From Planctomycetaceae bacterium (GTDB lineage: Bacteria > Planctomycetota > Planctomycetia > Planctomycetales > Planctomycetaceae): DNA of 5,387 nucleotides. The stretch is taken from contig JALQWE010000295.1 of assembly GCA_023258825.1 (NCBI GenBank), positions 1-5,387 of the forward strand, given 5' to 3'. The notes under the pieces are model-generated. The model ran no database searches. It was not told where the DNA came from and worked only from the letters and a program-made list of their open reading frames with translations. The translations under genes were made by a program, and so were the position numbers. Each line of letters starts with the position of its first letter. The stretch's first letter is position 1. Shown piece by piece: positions 1 to 5,387 of this stretch.

Positions 1-63
1 CCACTCAAACGGCTTGAGCGCTGAAATCGAAACGCAGTTGACTGGTCACCATCAGAACGGGTC

Positions 64-93
64 TTGAGTGTGAAAACGCCGACCGGCTACAGT
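64..93 (+). promoter_or_regulatory. Weak sigma70-like promoter candidate before the M48 gene
   Basis: TTGAGT (64-69) matches the -35 consensus at four of six bases. TACAGT (88-93) matches the -10 consensus at four of six, with an 18-base spacer. Transcription would begin near 100, giving a leader of about 65 bases to the preferred ATG at 167. Such matches are common by chance, so this is only a candidate. The rest of 1-121 shows no gene: every forward frame is closed within about 70 bases. Confidence 0.2.
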
Positions 94-166
94 GGTTGCT
101 GACAGGCCTGTTGTGTGAAGGATGCTGCCGTCTGAGGTGGCTCTGATTTTCGGATGGATGGTCACT

Positions 167-1018
167 ATGTCTGATGACATTGCTGCTACTGCGCGACGCC
201 CTGTGATGGCGGCATGCCTTGCGATTGCCTGCCTGGCATCTTCGGGACTGTTTTTCTTTGTCGGATGTCAGTCGGTTCCAATGACCGAGCGGAAGCGGCT
301 GCTGGTCATGTCGGAAGAGCGTGAGAATGAGATGGGGCTTTCGGCCTATCAGGAAGTGCTGAAAGCCGAGCCGGTCTCAAAGAATGAAAAATATGTGGAG
401 ATTGTGCGACGGGTTGGGCAGCGTATTGCTGCTGTGGCAAATCGTCCTGATTTCAAGTGGGAATTCAACGTCATCGAATCGGAAACGCAGAACGCGTTTT
501 GTCTCCCGGGTGGCAAGGTAGCGGTGTATACGGGACTGCTGCCTGTGTGTCAGGATGAGGCTGGGCTGGCGGTGGTGATGTCTCATGAAGTGGCGCACGC
601 GATTGCGAGGCATGGTGGGGAACGAATGACCTACCAGACGGCTCAGAATCTGGGCAAGTCTGCGGTGGGGATGGTGCTGCAGAAGCAGGAGGAACAGAAG
701 AAGCAGATTGTGTTGACGGCGTACGGCGCTGCATCGCAATACGGTGTTATTCTGCCGTATAGTCGCAAGCATGAACTGGAGGCGGATCATATTGGGATTA
801 TGCTGATGGCGAAGGCCGGGTATGACCCCTCGTCGGCCCCCGGGTTCTGGGAGCGATTTTCCAGCGCCAAGCAGGGTGAGGCTCCGATGGAGTTTCTTTC
901 GACGCATCCTTCGGACGCGCGTCGGGCATCGGCGCTGCGGGAGTTGTTACCAGAGGCAATGCAGAACTATGAAGCGGCCGCTCAGAAATATGGCATGGGT
1001 GAAGCCATTCCGCAGTGA
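167..1018 (+). CDS. M48 family zinc metallopeptidase, putative lipoprotein (LoiP/YcaL/Oma1-like)
   Basis: Predicted envelope endopeptidase of 283 residues from the ATG at 167. The N-terminus has a short charged region with two arginines (residues 11-12), a hydrophobic stretch (about 14-32), then Phe-Val-Gly-Cys with Cys34 as the likely lipidated residue. Phe at -3 makes this lipobox non-canonical. The zinc site is complete: HEVAH (H140, E141, H144) and a downstream ELEAD motif whose first Glu (E203) should be the third ligand. A later THP motif (H247) matches the extra histidine seen in BepA-type M48 proteins. A Gln/Lys/Glu-rich stretch (about 171-180) separates the two zinc motifs. The length fits the single-domain LoiP/YcaL class, with no TPR tail as in BepA. 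An ATG at 122 is in frame, but its only purine-rich stretch (GAAGG) abuts it with no spacing. The 167 start has GGA eight bases upstream and gives a better signal peptide. The role in degrading misfolded envelope proteins is inferred from the family; the substrate is unknown. Confidence 0.9.
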   Translation: MSDDIAATARRPVMAACLAIACLASSGLFFFVGCQSVPMTERKRLLVMSEERENEMGLSAYQEVLKAEPVSKNEKYVEIVRRVGQRIAAVANRPDFKWEFNVIESETQNAFCLPGGKVAVYTGLLPVCQDEAGLAVVMSHEVAHAIARHGGERMTYQTAQNLGKSAVGMVLQKQEEQKKQIVLTAYGAASQYGVILPYSRKHELEADHIGIMLMAKAGYDPSSAPGFWERFSSAKQGEAPMEFLSTHPSDARRASALRELLPEAMQNYEAAAQKYGMGEAIPQ

Positions 1019-1281
1019 TCGGATCTCCTGAAATCCGGGGCATCTGTTGCTGCTGTGTTGTGAGCGGACGTTTGTTCCGGGCAGGCGGGGTCGCAGCGAG
1101 GTGATCGTGGCGGCTGTCCCGGTTGTCCGGGGAATTCCCGCGTCTGGCGATGAAAGCCGTCGGACAATTGTGGAGTTGCCGGAGTGCTCTCGCTAGACTG
1201 GCTGGAAGGCGTGAGCTGGAAGGCTGGCTTCGCTGGATCTGGTGTTCTGCCTGACCTGTTGGTGTATTCTTAAGAGGTCGC

Positions 1282-1319
1282 ATCGTTCGACAACGCTTTT
1301 CTTTGTCGCTGCGATTTTT
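1282..1319 (+). terminator. Possible weak intrinsic terminator upstream of moxR
   Basis: ATCG (1282-1285) pairs with CGAT (1312-1315), and CGACAA (1288-1293) pairs with TTGTCG (1303-1308) around a nine-base loop. This makes about ten base pairs with a small internal loop (TT against CTG). A run of five T bases (1315-1319) follows directly. The stem is AU-rich and interrupted, so termination would be weak. It lies about 260 bases after the M48 stop and 50 bases before moxR, so it could equally be a leader structure of moxR or chance. Confidence 0.3.
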
Positions 1320-1359
1320 ATTCATTACGGTCCCTGAGAGTTAACTGGCGTACTGATTC

Positions 1360-1363
1360 GGAG
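1360..1363 (+). promoter_or_regulatory. Ribosome binding site that decides the GTG start of moxR
   Basis: GGAG lies six bases upstream of the GTG at 1370. The reading frame is open further upstream but offers no ATG or GTG there, so this motif supports the GTG start. Confidence 0.65.
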
Positions 1364-1369
1364 CACCTT

Positions 1370-2302
1370 GTGACTCAAACGGCTATTCAGCGTATTCTGT
1401 CGAATGTTGAGTCGGCGGTTCTGGGCAAGCAATGGACAGTGCGTCTGTGCACGGTGGCTCTGCTGGCCGGCGGGCACGTGCTGCTGGAGGACGCGCCGGG
1501 TCTGGGCAAGACATCCCTTGCGCGGGCGTTTGCAAAGTCGCTGGGCTGCCGCTTTGTGCGCATGCAGTTCACTCCTGACCTGCTGCCCAGTGATATTCTG
1601 GGAGCCAGTATTTACCGACCAGCCAGTGGTGAATTTGAATTTCGCCAGGGACCCGTGTTTACAAACATCCTGCTGGCCGACGAGATCAATCGCACAACGC
1701 CGCGCAATCAGAGTGCCCTGCTGGAGGCAATGAGTGAACGGCAGGTATCGGTTGACGGCGTGACGTATCCGCTTCCCAGTCCCTTTCTGGTGATTGCGAC
1801 GCAGAACCCTTATGAGTTTGAAGGCACGTATCCGCTGCCCGAGAACCAGCTCGATCGATTCATGATGTGCCTCAGTCCCGGTTATCCTGATCGGCGAGCC
1901 GAACTGGACATTCTGAACCGTCATCGCACGGGTCAGCCGGTGGATTCGTTAACGGCTGTCACGAATTCTGCGGAAGTTGAGGAACTGCAGAAGCAGGTGC
2001 AACTGGTGACTGTTGATCCGTCCCTGTCCGAGTACATGCTGGAGATTGCGGAACGAACTCGAAATCATCCGGAACTGACGCTGGGCATTTCGACTCGCGG
2101 AGTTCTGACGCATTATCGAGCGGCTCAGTCCATGGCACTGGTTGACGGTCGTCAGTATGTCATTCCTGATGATATCAAGCAGACTGCGGTGCCGGTGCTG
2201 GCGCACCGTCTGGTCTGCCGCGGAGTTATGTCGGAGGACCACCGGCGACGTGGCTCTCAGATTCTGAAAGCTATTCTGGATAGCGTGGCCGTGCCGGTGT
2301 GA
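1370..2302 (+). CDS. MoxR-family AAA+ ATPase
   Basis: A cytoplasmic ATPase of 310 residues, the usual length for MoxR proteins, starting with GTG. The motifs appear in order: Walker A GLGKT (44-48, Lys47) preceded by the typical Glu-Asp-Ala-Pro; Walker B LLADE (101-105, Asp104 and Glu105); sensor 1 in ATQNP (143-147, Asn146); a probable arginine finger in QLDRF (Arg163); and sensor 2 in GISTRG (239-244, Arg243). This is the AAA_3 core followed by the helical lid. MoxR proteins act as chaperone-like ATPases that insert cofactors or remodel complexes, usually with DUF58 and von Willebrand A partners encoded directly downstream. Here the next gene is convergent homoserine dehydrogenase, so those partners are not adjacent. 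All catalytic residues look intact. The client is unknown, and I give no symbol because the family has many paralogues. Confidence 0.95.
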   Translation: MTQTAIQRILSNVESAVLGKQWTVRLCTVALLAGGHVLLEDAPGLGKTSLARAFAKSLGCRFVRMQFTPDLLPSDILGASIYRPASGEFEFRQGPVFTNILLADEINRTTPRNQSALLEAMSERQVSVDGVTYPLPSPFLVIATQNPYEFEGTYPLPENQLDRFMMCLSPGYPDRRAELDILNRHRTGQPVDSLTAVTNSAEVEELQKQVQLVTVDPSLSEYMLEIAERTRNHPELTLGISTRGVLTHYRAAQSMALVDGRQYVIPDDIKQTAVPVLAHRLVCRGVMSEDHRRRGSQILKAILDSVAVPV

Positions 2303-2325
2303 TCTGCCGTGCCCGAGCGTGGGAT

Positions 2326-2469
2326 GGCGAAACGATGGCAAGATGGAAGATCAGGGTGACTTTTACTTGATTTCCGAAGGGTGTTTGTGGTCTGAATTCG
2401 CGAGGCAATATCCAGGGTGATCGTTTCGGCGGAGCGAAACGCGACTATTCCAGGCATTGCCAGCGTTTC
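2326..2469. repeat. Repeated CGAAACG/CGTTTCG words forming alternative hairpins in a convergent gap
   Basis: GCGAAACG occurs at 2327-2334 and 2434-2441, CGTTTCG at 2422-2428 and GCGTTTC at 2463-2469. CGTTTCG (2422-2428) and CGAAACG (2435-2441) form a perfect seven-base-pair stem with a six-base loop. GAAACGC (2436-2442) can instead pair with GCGTTTC (2463-2469). The site lies between the ends of moxR (+) and hom (-), so a bidirectional terminator is the obvious guess. Neither strand has a T-run after the stem, so it would not be a classic Rho-independent terminator. Confidence 0.4.
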
Positions 2470-2517
2470 ACCACCCCAGTCCGAGCGTCCTGCTGTGTGT
2501 GCGCGTGAGTGGCCGTA

Positions 2518-3828
2518 TCAGTCCGAGATGGGCATGCGAATTCCCGGACCGCGCAGTGACTGCAGCGCGGCGATTTCTGTATCGGCTTCGCGCAGGCGGC
2601 CTTCAGTGGTTCGATGAGTCATGATGACAAGGCGGGCAATGCCTGTGTCATCACCGCGGTCCTCGGTTTCGTCCTGACGCACGCTGCTGATGCTGATGCC
2701 ATGGCGTCCCAGAATGTCTGCGATATCTGCCAGAACATGCGGACGATCAGCGACAGTGAATCTCAGATACTGCCGGCGAGTCAGTTCTTCCTGGGGCTGC
2801 AGCGGAATGGGAACTCGATCCTGCATGCGCAGCATCGCAGCGAATGTAAGTGCAGCGCGGCCAGTGGCATAGTCCACGACATCTGCGAGAACGGCGGATG
2901 CTGTGGGAAGCTGACCGGCACCAGCACCTGACAACTTCAGGACGCCCACAGCACTGCCTTCGATGGCCACGAAGTTTGCCGCGCCGGAGGTGAGGGCGAT
3001 TGAGCGATCGGTGCGAACCAGCGTCGGTTGGACAGAAACTTCCAGGCGTCCATGAGACAGTCGGGAAGTGGCCAGTAGTTTGATGCGATAGCCGAGATCG
3101 GCGGCGGCCAGCAGATCCAGCAGCTCGATATGCTGAATGCCCTGACGAACGATCGAATCCAGTGAAACAGAGGTACCGAAGGCCAGACGAGTCAGGATCA
3201 CAAGTTTCTGAGCCGCGTCGGTTCCGTCCACATCCATCGCAGGATCGGCCTCGGCATAGCCAAGCTGCTGGGCTTCACGAAGCACATCTTCATAGGTCTG
3301 ACGGCAATCCAGCATACGAGTCAGGATGAAATTGCTGGTGCCATTCAGAATGCCTTCGATGGACACGATCTGGTTAGCGGTCAGGGCCGTGTTGACGGCG
3401 GAAATGATCGGTATGCCACCTGCCACTGCGGCCTCAAAACACAGGGTTCGGCCCAGACGTTTTGCGAGTGCAAACAGTTCGTCTCCATGGGCATAGAGCA
3501 ATGCTTTGTTGGCGGTGATGACGTCCTTCCCGGCCTGCAGCAGACTGATGATCCCTGATCGCGCGGGTTCAATGCCGCCCACAAGGTGAATGACCGCCTG
3601 AATGTCCGGATCCTGCACGATGGTCTCAAGGTCCGCGGAGACAGGCCAGGCAGACAAGTCCACATCACGACCTCGGCCGGGATCGCGCACGACGATCCGG
3701 CGGAGAATCAGACGCTTGCCAGCCTGTCGCTGCAGCAGGTCTGCGGACGATTGCAGGATGCGGACAACACCGCTCCCAACCGTACCACATCCGACAAGGC
3801 CCAGACCAATGGTGGTCACGTCTGACAT
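2518..3828 (-). CDS. hom: Homoserine dehydrogenase with C-terminal ACT domain
   Basis: Catalyses NAD(P)H-dependent reduction of aspartate semialdehyde to homoserine (EC 1.1.1.3), the branch point to threonine and methionine, in the cytoplasm. The product has 436 residues, normal for the monofunctional ACT-containing form. A Rossmann motif GLVGCGTVGSG lies at 10-20 and TANKAL with Lys108 at 105-110. The catalytic domain has AGGIP (136-140) and GILNGTSNF (159-167). Glu193, Asp199, Asp204 and Lys208 have exactly the spacing of yeast Glu208, Asp214, Asp219 and Lys223. An ACT domain (about 354-425) suggests feedback control, probably by threonine (inferred). I chose the ATG at 3828 because it has GGA ten bases upstream and begins like the family. 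An in-frame ATG at 3864 would add 12 residues without a ribosome binding site. No aspartokinase domain is fused, and no thrB or thrC is beside it. The leader contains a terminator-like hairpin. Confidence 0.97.
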   Translation of the reverse strand: MSDVTTIGLGLVGCGTVGSGVVRILQSSADLLQRQAGKRLILRRIVVRDPGRGRDVDLSAWPVSADLETIVQDPDIQAVIHLVGGIEPARSGIISLLQAGKDVITANKALLYAHGDELFALAKRLGRTLCFEAAVAGGIPIISAVNTALTANQIVSIEGILNGTSNFILTRMLDCRQTYEDVLREAQQLGYAEADPAMDVDGTDAAQKLVILTRLAFGTSVSLDSIVRQGIQHIELLDLLAAADLGYRIKLLATSRLSHGRLEVSVQPTLVRTDRSIALTSGAANFVAIEGSAVGVLKLSGAGAGQLPTASAVLADVVDYATGRAALTFAAMLRMQDRVPIPLQPQEELTRRQYLRFTVADRPHVLADIADILGRHGISISSVRQDETEDRGDDTGIARLVIMTHRTTEGRLREADTEIAALQSLRGPGIRMPISD

Positions 3829-3866
3829 AAGACACTTTTCCGGGAGAACGCGGGCAGAGAGCATGC

Positions 3867-3911
3867 AATAAAAACTCAGCAGGTGATTTCAGAATCTGTG
3901 ACAGGCTGAGT
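3867..3911 (-). terminator. Terminator-like hairpin with T-run in the hom leader
   Basis: On the minus strand ACTCAGC (3911-3905) and GCTGAGT (3880-3874) form a perfect seven-base-pair stem. The 24-base loop contains a small inner GATT/AATC stem. Five T bases, then A and TT, follow directly (3874-3867). The hairpin ends about 40 bases before the hom ATG and about 370 bases after the stop of the upstream gene. It could stop readthrough from that gene or act as an attenuator of hom. The large loop lowers its predicted strength. A second CTCAG copy on the minus strand (3920-3916) could pair with the same downstream arm. Confidence 0.45.
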
Positions 3912-4093
3912 CCTTCTGAGCGACGCTTTCGGCCAGATCCGGCACGACAATCCAGCATTTCCAGTTCTGTCAGCCGGACCGGCATCTTCAGAAAGTGTAG
4001 TAAGGAAAACTGCGATCCGACGCCCGTTTGACTGAGACAGTGACAATCCCAACCAGCCATGAAACCACGGGTGCAAAATACGCCGTGGATAAG

Positions 4094-4107
4094 ACGGTCC
4101 GGACCGT
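4094..4107. repeat. Perfect 14-base palindrome, possible operator
   Basis: ACGGTCCGGACCGT is fully self-complementary with no spacer, the form of a binding site for a dimeric regulator. GTCCG words recur close by (4097-4101, 4113-4117 and in the stretch after 4130). It lies 266 bases upstream of the hom start and 176 bases after the surface-protein stop. Whether any regulator binds is unknown. Confidence 0.35.
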
Positions 4108-4201
4108 AATCCGTCCGCGGGATTGCGGAACGTCCGTGATCGGACTGACTGCAGCGATTGTGCCGACTGTATCGGACGCGATGAATGTTCACCTGCACGT
4201 G

Positions 4202-4223
4202 GCCATATGGCGGGCCTGCCCGC
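4202..4223. repeat. Two overlapping palindromes after the surface-protein gene
   Basis: GCCATATGGC (4202-4211) is a perfect ten-base palindrome. It overlaps GCGGGC-CT-GCCCGC (4210-4223), which in RNA gives a strong five-base-pair GC stem with a four-base loop. The site is 60 bases downstream of the minus-strand stop at 4283. No T-run follows, so a role in termination or RNA 3'-end stability is a guess. Confidence 0.4.
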
Positions 4224-4256
4224 TGCGCGTGACCGATGACTGGTTCTCGAAGTGCG

Positions 4257-4269
4257 AACGCCCGGCGTT
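4257..4269 (-). repeat. Short hairpin just after the surface-protein stop
   Basis: AACGC (4257-4261) and GCGTT (4265-4269) form a five-base-pair stem with a three-base loop, 13 bases after the minus-strand stop codon. The position suits an mRNA 3'-end element, but there is no T-run and the stem is short. Confidence 0.3.
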
Positions 4270-4282
4270 TGGGGCGACGTTT

Positions 4283-5387
4283 TCAGGAGGCTTCGAAGGT
4301 CGCGGATGTGCCTGTGTGCCGCGATGCCCGTCTATCTGCCGTCGATTGGTTGAACCATTCCGGCATGCCGGAGAACTGCTGCATCCAGAGGTCCAGGAGT
4401 TCTCCGGAAATGGGTTCCACCGGCGTCAGTGTGTTCCCGTTCGCGATCACGGGTATCGAATTCGTTGTGGACGGCAACGTTGTCGAAGGTGGCTCGACCG
4501 TCAGATTTTTGTCAGGCACGCGGTGCGTTGTTGGTTGTGTTTCGCTGCGGGGCAGAAGCGTCAGCAGCGGCCGCAGAGAATCCTCAGGCAGCCCGGGGTC
4601 TGTTGAGAGACTGGTCAACTGAGTGATGGTGAAATCAACCGGATTGCTCCAGGGGCCAACTTCTCCTGACGAGCTGATCGCCCGCACCCAGACGCGAAAG
4701 TTTCCGTTGGTCAGGTCAAATCCCGGTGTGTAGTTCAGCGTGGTGATGCCGGGCACATTCAGCACAGTGCCGCTGGCGTTCACAAATTTTCCGGCGGCGT
4801 TGATCAGGTAGCCGTCCGCATCAATCAGTCGGCCCTGTTCGTCGATCAGGCGTCCCTGTGAGTCCGTTTTCAGAATCAGAGGCATCACCACAATGGCGGG
4901 GCCCTGGCTGTAGCTGGCTGCCGCTGCAGTGACCGAGCCGGCAGCGTCAATCAATCCATCAATCTCCAGTTGCTGGGTCGTGTTCAGCTGGATCGACGAG
5001 CCGGCGTCGACTGACTGCAGCAGTCCCTGCAGTTGGATGCCATTGTTGGCTGTGAGATTGAGCTGGCTGGAGGTGGCGGGAGTGAGTGCACCACTGCCTG
5101 TGGCGTCGACCACGAGAGAGCTGAGTGAGCTCACGGTCAGTTTTCCGCCGGAGACCACGCTGAGTTTGCGGGCAGCCTTCAGGTTTCCACCGCGGCTGAC
5201 GGCGGTACCGCTGTCGCTGACGCCGATGCCGCCCACGACGAGATCACCGGCGATCTGTAATTCTGCGATGCCAGCGCTGACCCAGGTGGGTTGGGCGGTC
5301 GCCGAGAGAGTCGCGCCGGCGAAGATGCTGCCGACGATGTCCGCTGCGGTTGCATTCAACTGCAGGACGTTGCCCGGCAGCGAAGTG
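4283..5387 (-). CDS. C-terminal part of a large beta-rich surface/adhesin-like protein (partial)
   Basis: The frame is open to the right edge of the window, so the true start lies beyond 5387. About 367 codons are visible. A TTG at 5359 is in frame, but nothing marks it as a start. Residue numbers below count from that codon. Residues up to about 150 are Ser/Thr/Ala/Gly/Val-rich with regular short hydrophobic strands, like the beta-helix of filamentous haemagglutinin-type proteins. Then come six seven-residue units with one glycine each (166-207). Next is a fibronectin-III-like strand pair (about 204-246) with FRVWVRAI and GPWSNPVDF, a pattern I associate with large secreted planctomycete proteins. 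The end is a Pro/Thr-rich linker (271-312), a Trp/Phe/Met-containing segment (319-338) and a polar tail. No LPXTG, PEP-CTERM or autotransporter barrel is visible. Export and a cell-surface role are inferred from composition. The N-terminal signal and most of the domains are outside the window. Confidence 0.75.
   Translation of the reverse strand, partial: TSLPGNVLQLNATAADIVGSIFAGATLSATAQPTWVSAGIAELQIAGDLVVGGIGVSDSGTAVSRGGNLKAARKLSVVSGGKLTVSSLSSLVVDATGSGALTPATSSQLNLTANNGIQLQGLLQSVDAGSSIQLNTTQQLEIDGLIDAAGSVTAAAASYSQGPAIVVMPLILKTDSQGRLIDEQGRLIDADGYLINAAGKFVNASGTVLNVPGITTLNYTPGFDLTNGNFRVWVRAISSSGEVGPWSNPVDFTITQLTSLSTDPGLPEDSLRPLLTLLPRSETQPTTHRVPDKNLTVEPPSTTLPSTTNSIPVIANGNTLTPVEPISGELLDLWMQQFSGMPEWFNQSTADRRASRHTGTSATFEAS
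4739..4864 (-). repeat. Six 21-base coding repeats (seven-residue glycine repeat)
   Basis: Six consecutive seven-residue units lie within the surface protein: DSQGRLI, DEQGRLI, DADGYLI, NAAGKFV, NASGTVL and NVPGITT. Glycine is the fourth residue of every unit, and Asp or Asn the first. The first three units are very alike and the later ones drift. At the DNA level the period is 21 bases with different synonymous codons, so the array looks old and maintained rather than freshly duplicated. The pattern would suit short beta turns. I do not recognise it as a named repeat family. Confidence 0.8.

Larger units (their letters stand above)
1019..1369. other. Intergenic region between the M48 gene and moxR with small hairpins
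   Basis: These 351 bases hold no convincing gene. The longest sensible forward reading is an ATG at 1150 with 34 codons, Trp/Arg-rich and without a ribosome binding site. There are several inverted repeats: CGGAT/ATCCG (1020-1024 with 1033-1037) directly after the M48 stop; CCCGG-TTGT-CCGGG (1118-1131), which overlaps the palindrome GGGAATTCCC (1130-1139); and an imperfect hairpin at 1282-1315. GCTGGAAGGC occurs twice, at 1201-1210 and 1215-1224. The gap suggests that moxR has its own promoter, but I could not find a strong -35/-10 pair. Confidence 0.6.
3829..4282. other. Palindrome-rich intergenic region upstream of hom
   Basis: These 454 bases lie between the stop of the surface-protein gene and the start of hom, both on the minus strand. 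Open frames cross it on both strands, but they are Cys/Arg/His-rich, resemble no family, and run into neighbouring genes in the wrong frame. Instead it holds a terminator-like hairpin (3867-3911), a 14-base perfect palindrome (4094-4107) and GC-rich inverted repeats at 4202-4223 and 4257-4269. It probably contains the end signal of the surface-protein gene and the promoter and leader of hom. I found no clear -35/-10 pair. Confidence 0.6.

Noticed and set aside
1150..1254. Small plus-strand reading frame of 34 codons in the gap before moxR
   Set aside because: No ribosome binding site and a Trp/Arg-rich composition. Frames of this length are expected by chance.
798..1325. Minus-strand open frame of 175 codons covering the M48 3' end and the following gap
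   Set aside because: It is a shadow of the M48 gene with Pro/Arg/Ser-rich low-information content and no recognisable motif.
1325..1924. Minus-strand open frame of 199 codons opposite moxR
   Set aside because: It is antisense to a well-supported ATPase, and its sequence is Gln/Arg/His-rich with no domain.
2257..2457. Minus-strand frame of 66 codons between moxR and hom
   Set aside because: It overlaps the moxR 3' end, has no motif, and its sequence is better explained by the repeated hairpin words.
3829..3864. Upstream ATG at 3864 as the start of homoserine dehydrogenase
   Set aside because: No ribosome binding site precedes it, and the extra 12 residues do not match the family N-terminus. 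The ATG at 3828 fits better.
3665..4198. Minus-strand open frame of 177 codons across the hom upstream region
   Set aside because: It overlaps the 5' end of hom in another frame, is rich in Cys, Arg, His and Ser, has no ribosome binding site and resembles no family. It looks like a chance frame in GC-rich DNA.
4028..4606. Plus-strand open frame of 192 codons
   Set aside because: More than half lies antisense to the surface-protein gene. The product is Cys/Arg-rich without domains and begins at a poor start codon.
5357..5359. TTG at 5359 as the true start of the surface-protein gene
   Set aside because: The frame stays open to the window edge with the same strand-rich composition on both sides, so this is an internal leucine codon of a longer gene.

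Overview
The window looks like chromosomal DNA from a moderately GC-rich bacterium, most likely a member of the Planctomycetota. This is an inference from style, not from a marker gene. The signs are a peptidase with a lipoprotein-type signal, a MoxR ATPase and a homoserine dehydrogenase standing alone rather than in tight operons, long intergenic gaps, weak Shine-Dalgarno sequences, and the 3' end of a large repetitive surface-type protein that ends in a fibronectin-III-like strand. No RNA gene, CRISPR array, insertion sequence, integrase or phage gene is visible.

Layout. Positions 1-121 hold no supportable gene, only a weak promoter-like pair. At 167-1018 (+) lies a zinc metallopeptidase of family M48 with a lipoprotein-type signal. 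A 351-base gap (1019-1369) with several small hairpins follows. At 1370-2302 (+) lies a complete MoxR-type AAA+ ATPase that starts with GTG behind a good ribosome binding site. A 215-base convergent gap (2303-2517) carries repeated CGAAACG/CGTTTCG words that can form competing hairpins. At 2518-3828 (-) is a full-length homoserine dehydrogenase with a C-terminal ACT domain. Its 454-base upstream region (3829-4282) is rich in palindromes and contains the best terminator-like hairpin of the window, about 40 bases before the start codon. From 4283 to the right edge (-) runs the C-terminal part of a large beta-rich surface or adhesin-like protein that continues beyond the window.

How the genes relate. 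There is no clear shared operon. The M48 lipoprotein and MoxR are both linked in other bacteria to envelope or protein-complex quality control and lie on the same strand, but 351 bases apart. MoxR lacks its usual DUF58 and von Willebrand A neighbours here. Homoserine dehydrogenase supplies homoserine for threonine and methionine synthesis and has no thrB or thrC beside it. The most interesting points are the terminator-like hairpin in the hom leader (a simple terminator or an attenuator), the palindrome cluster upstream of it, the six-unit, seven-residue glycine repeat in the surface protein, and that protein's unrecognised C-terminal tail. I did not find convincing evidence of a wholly new multi-gene system.
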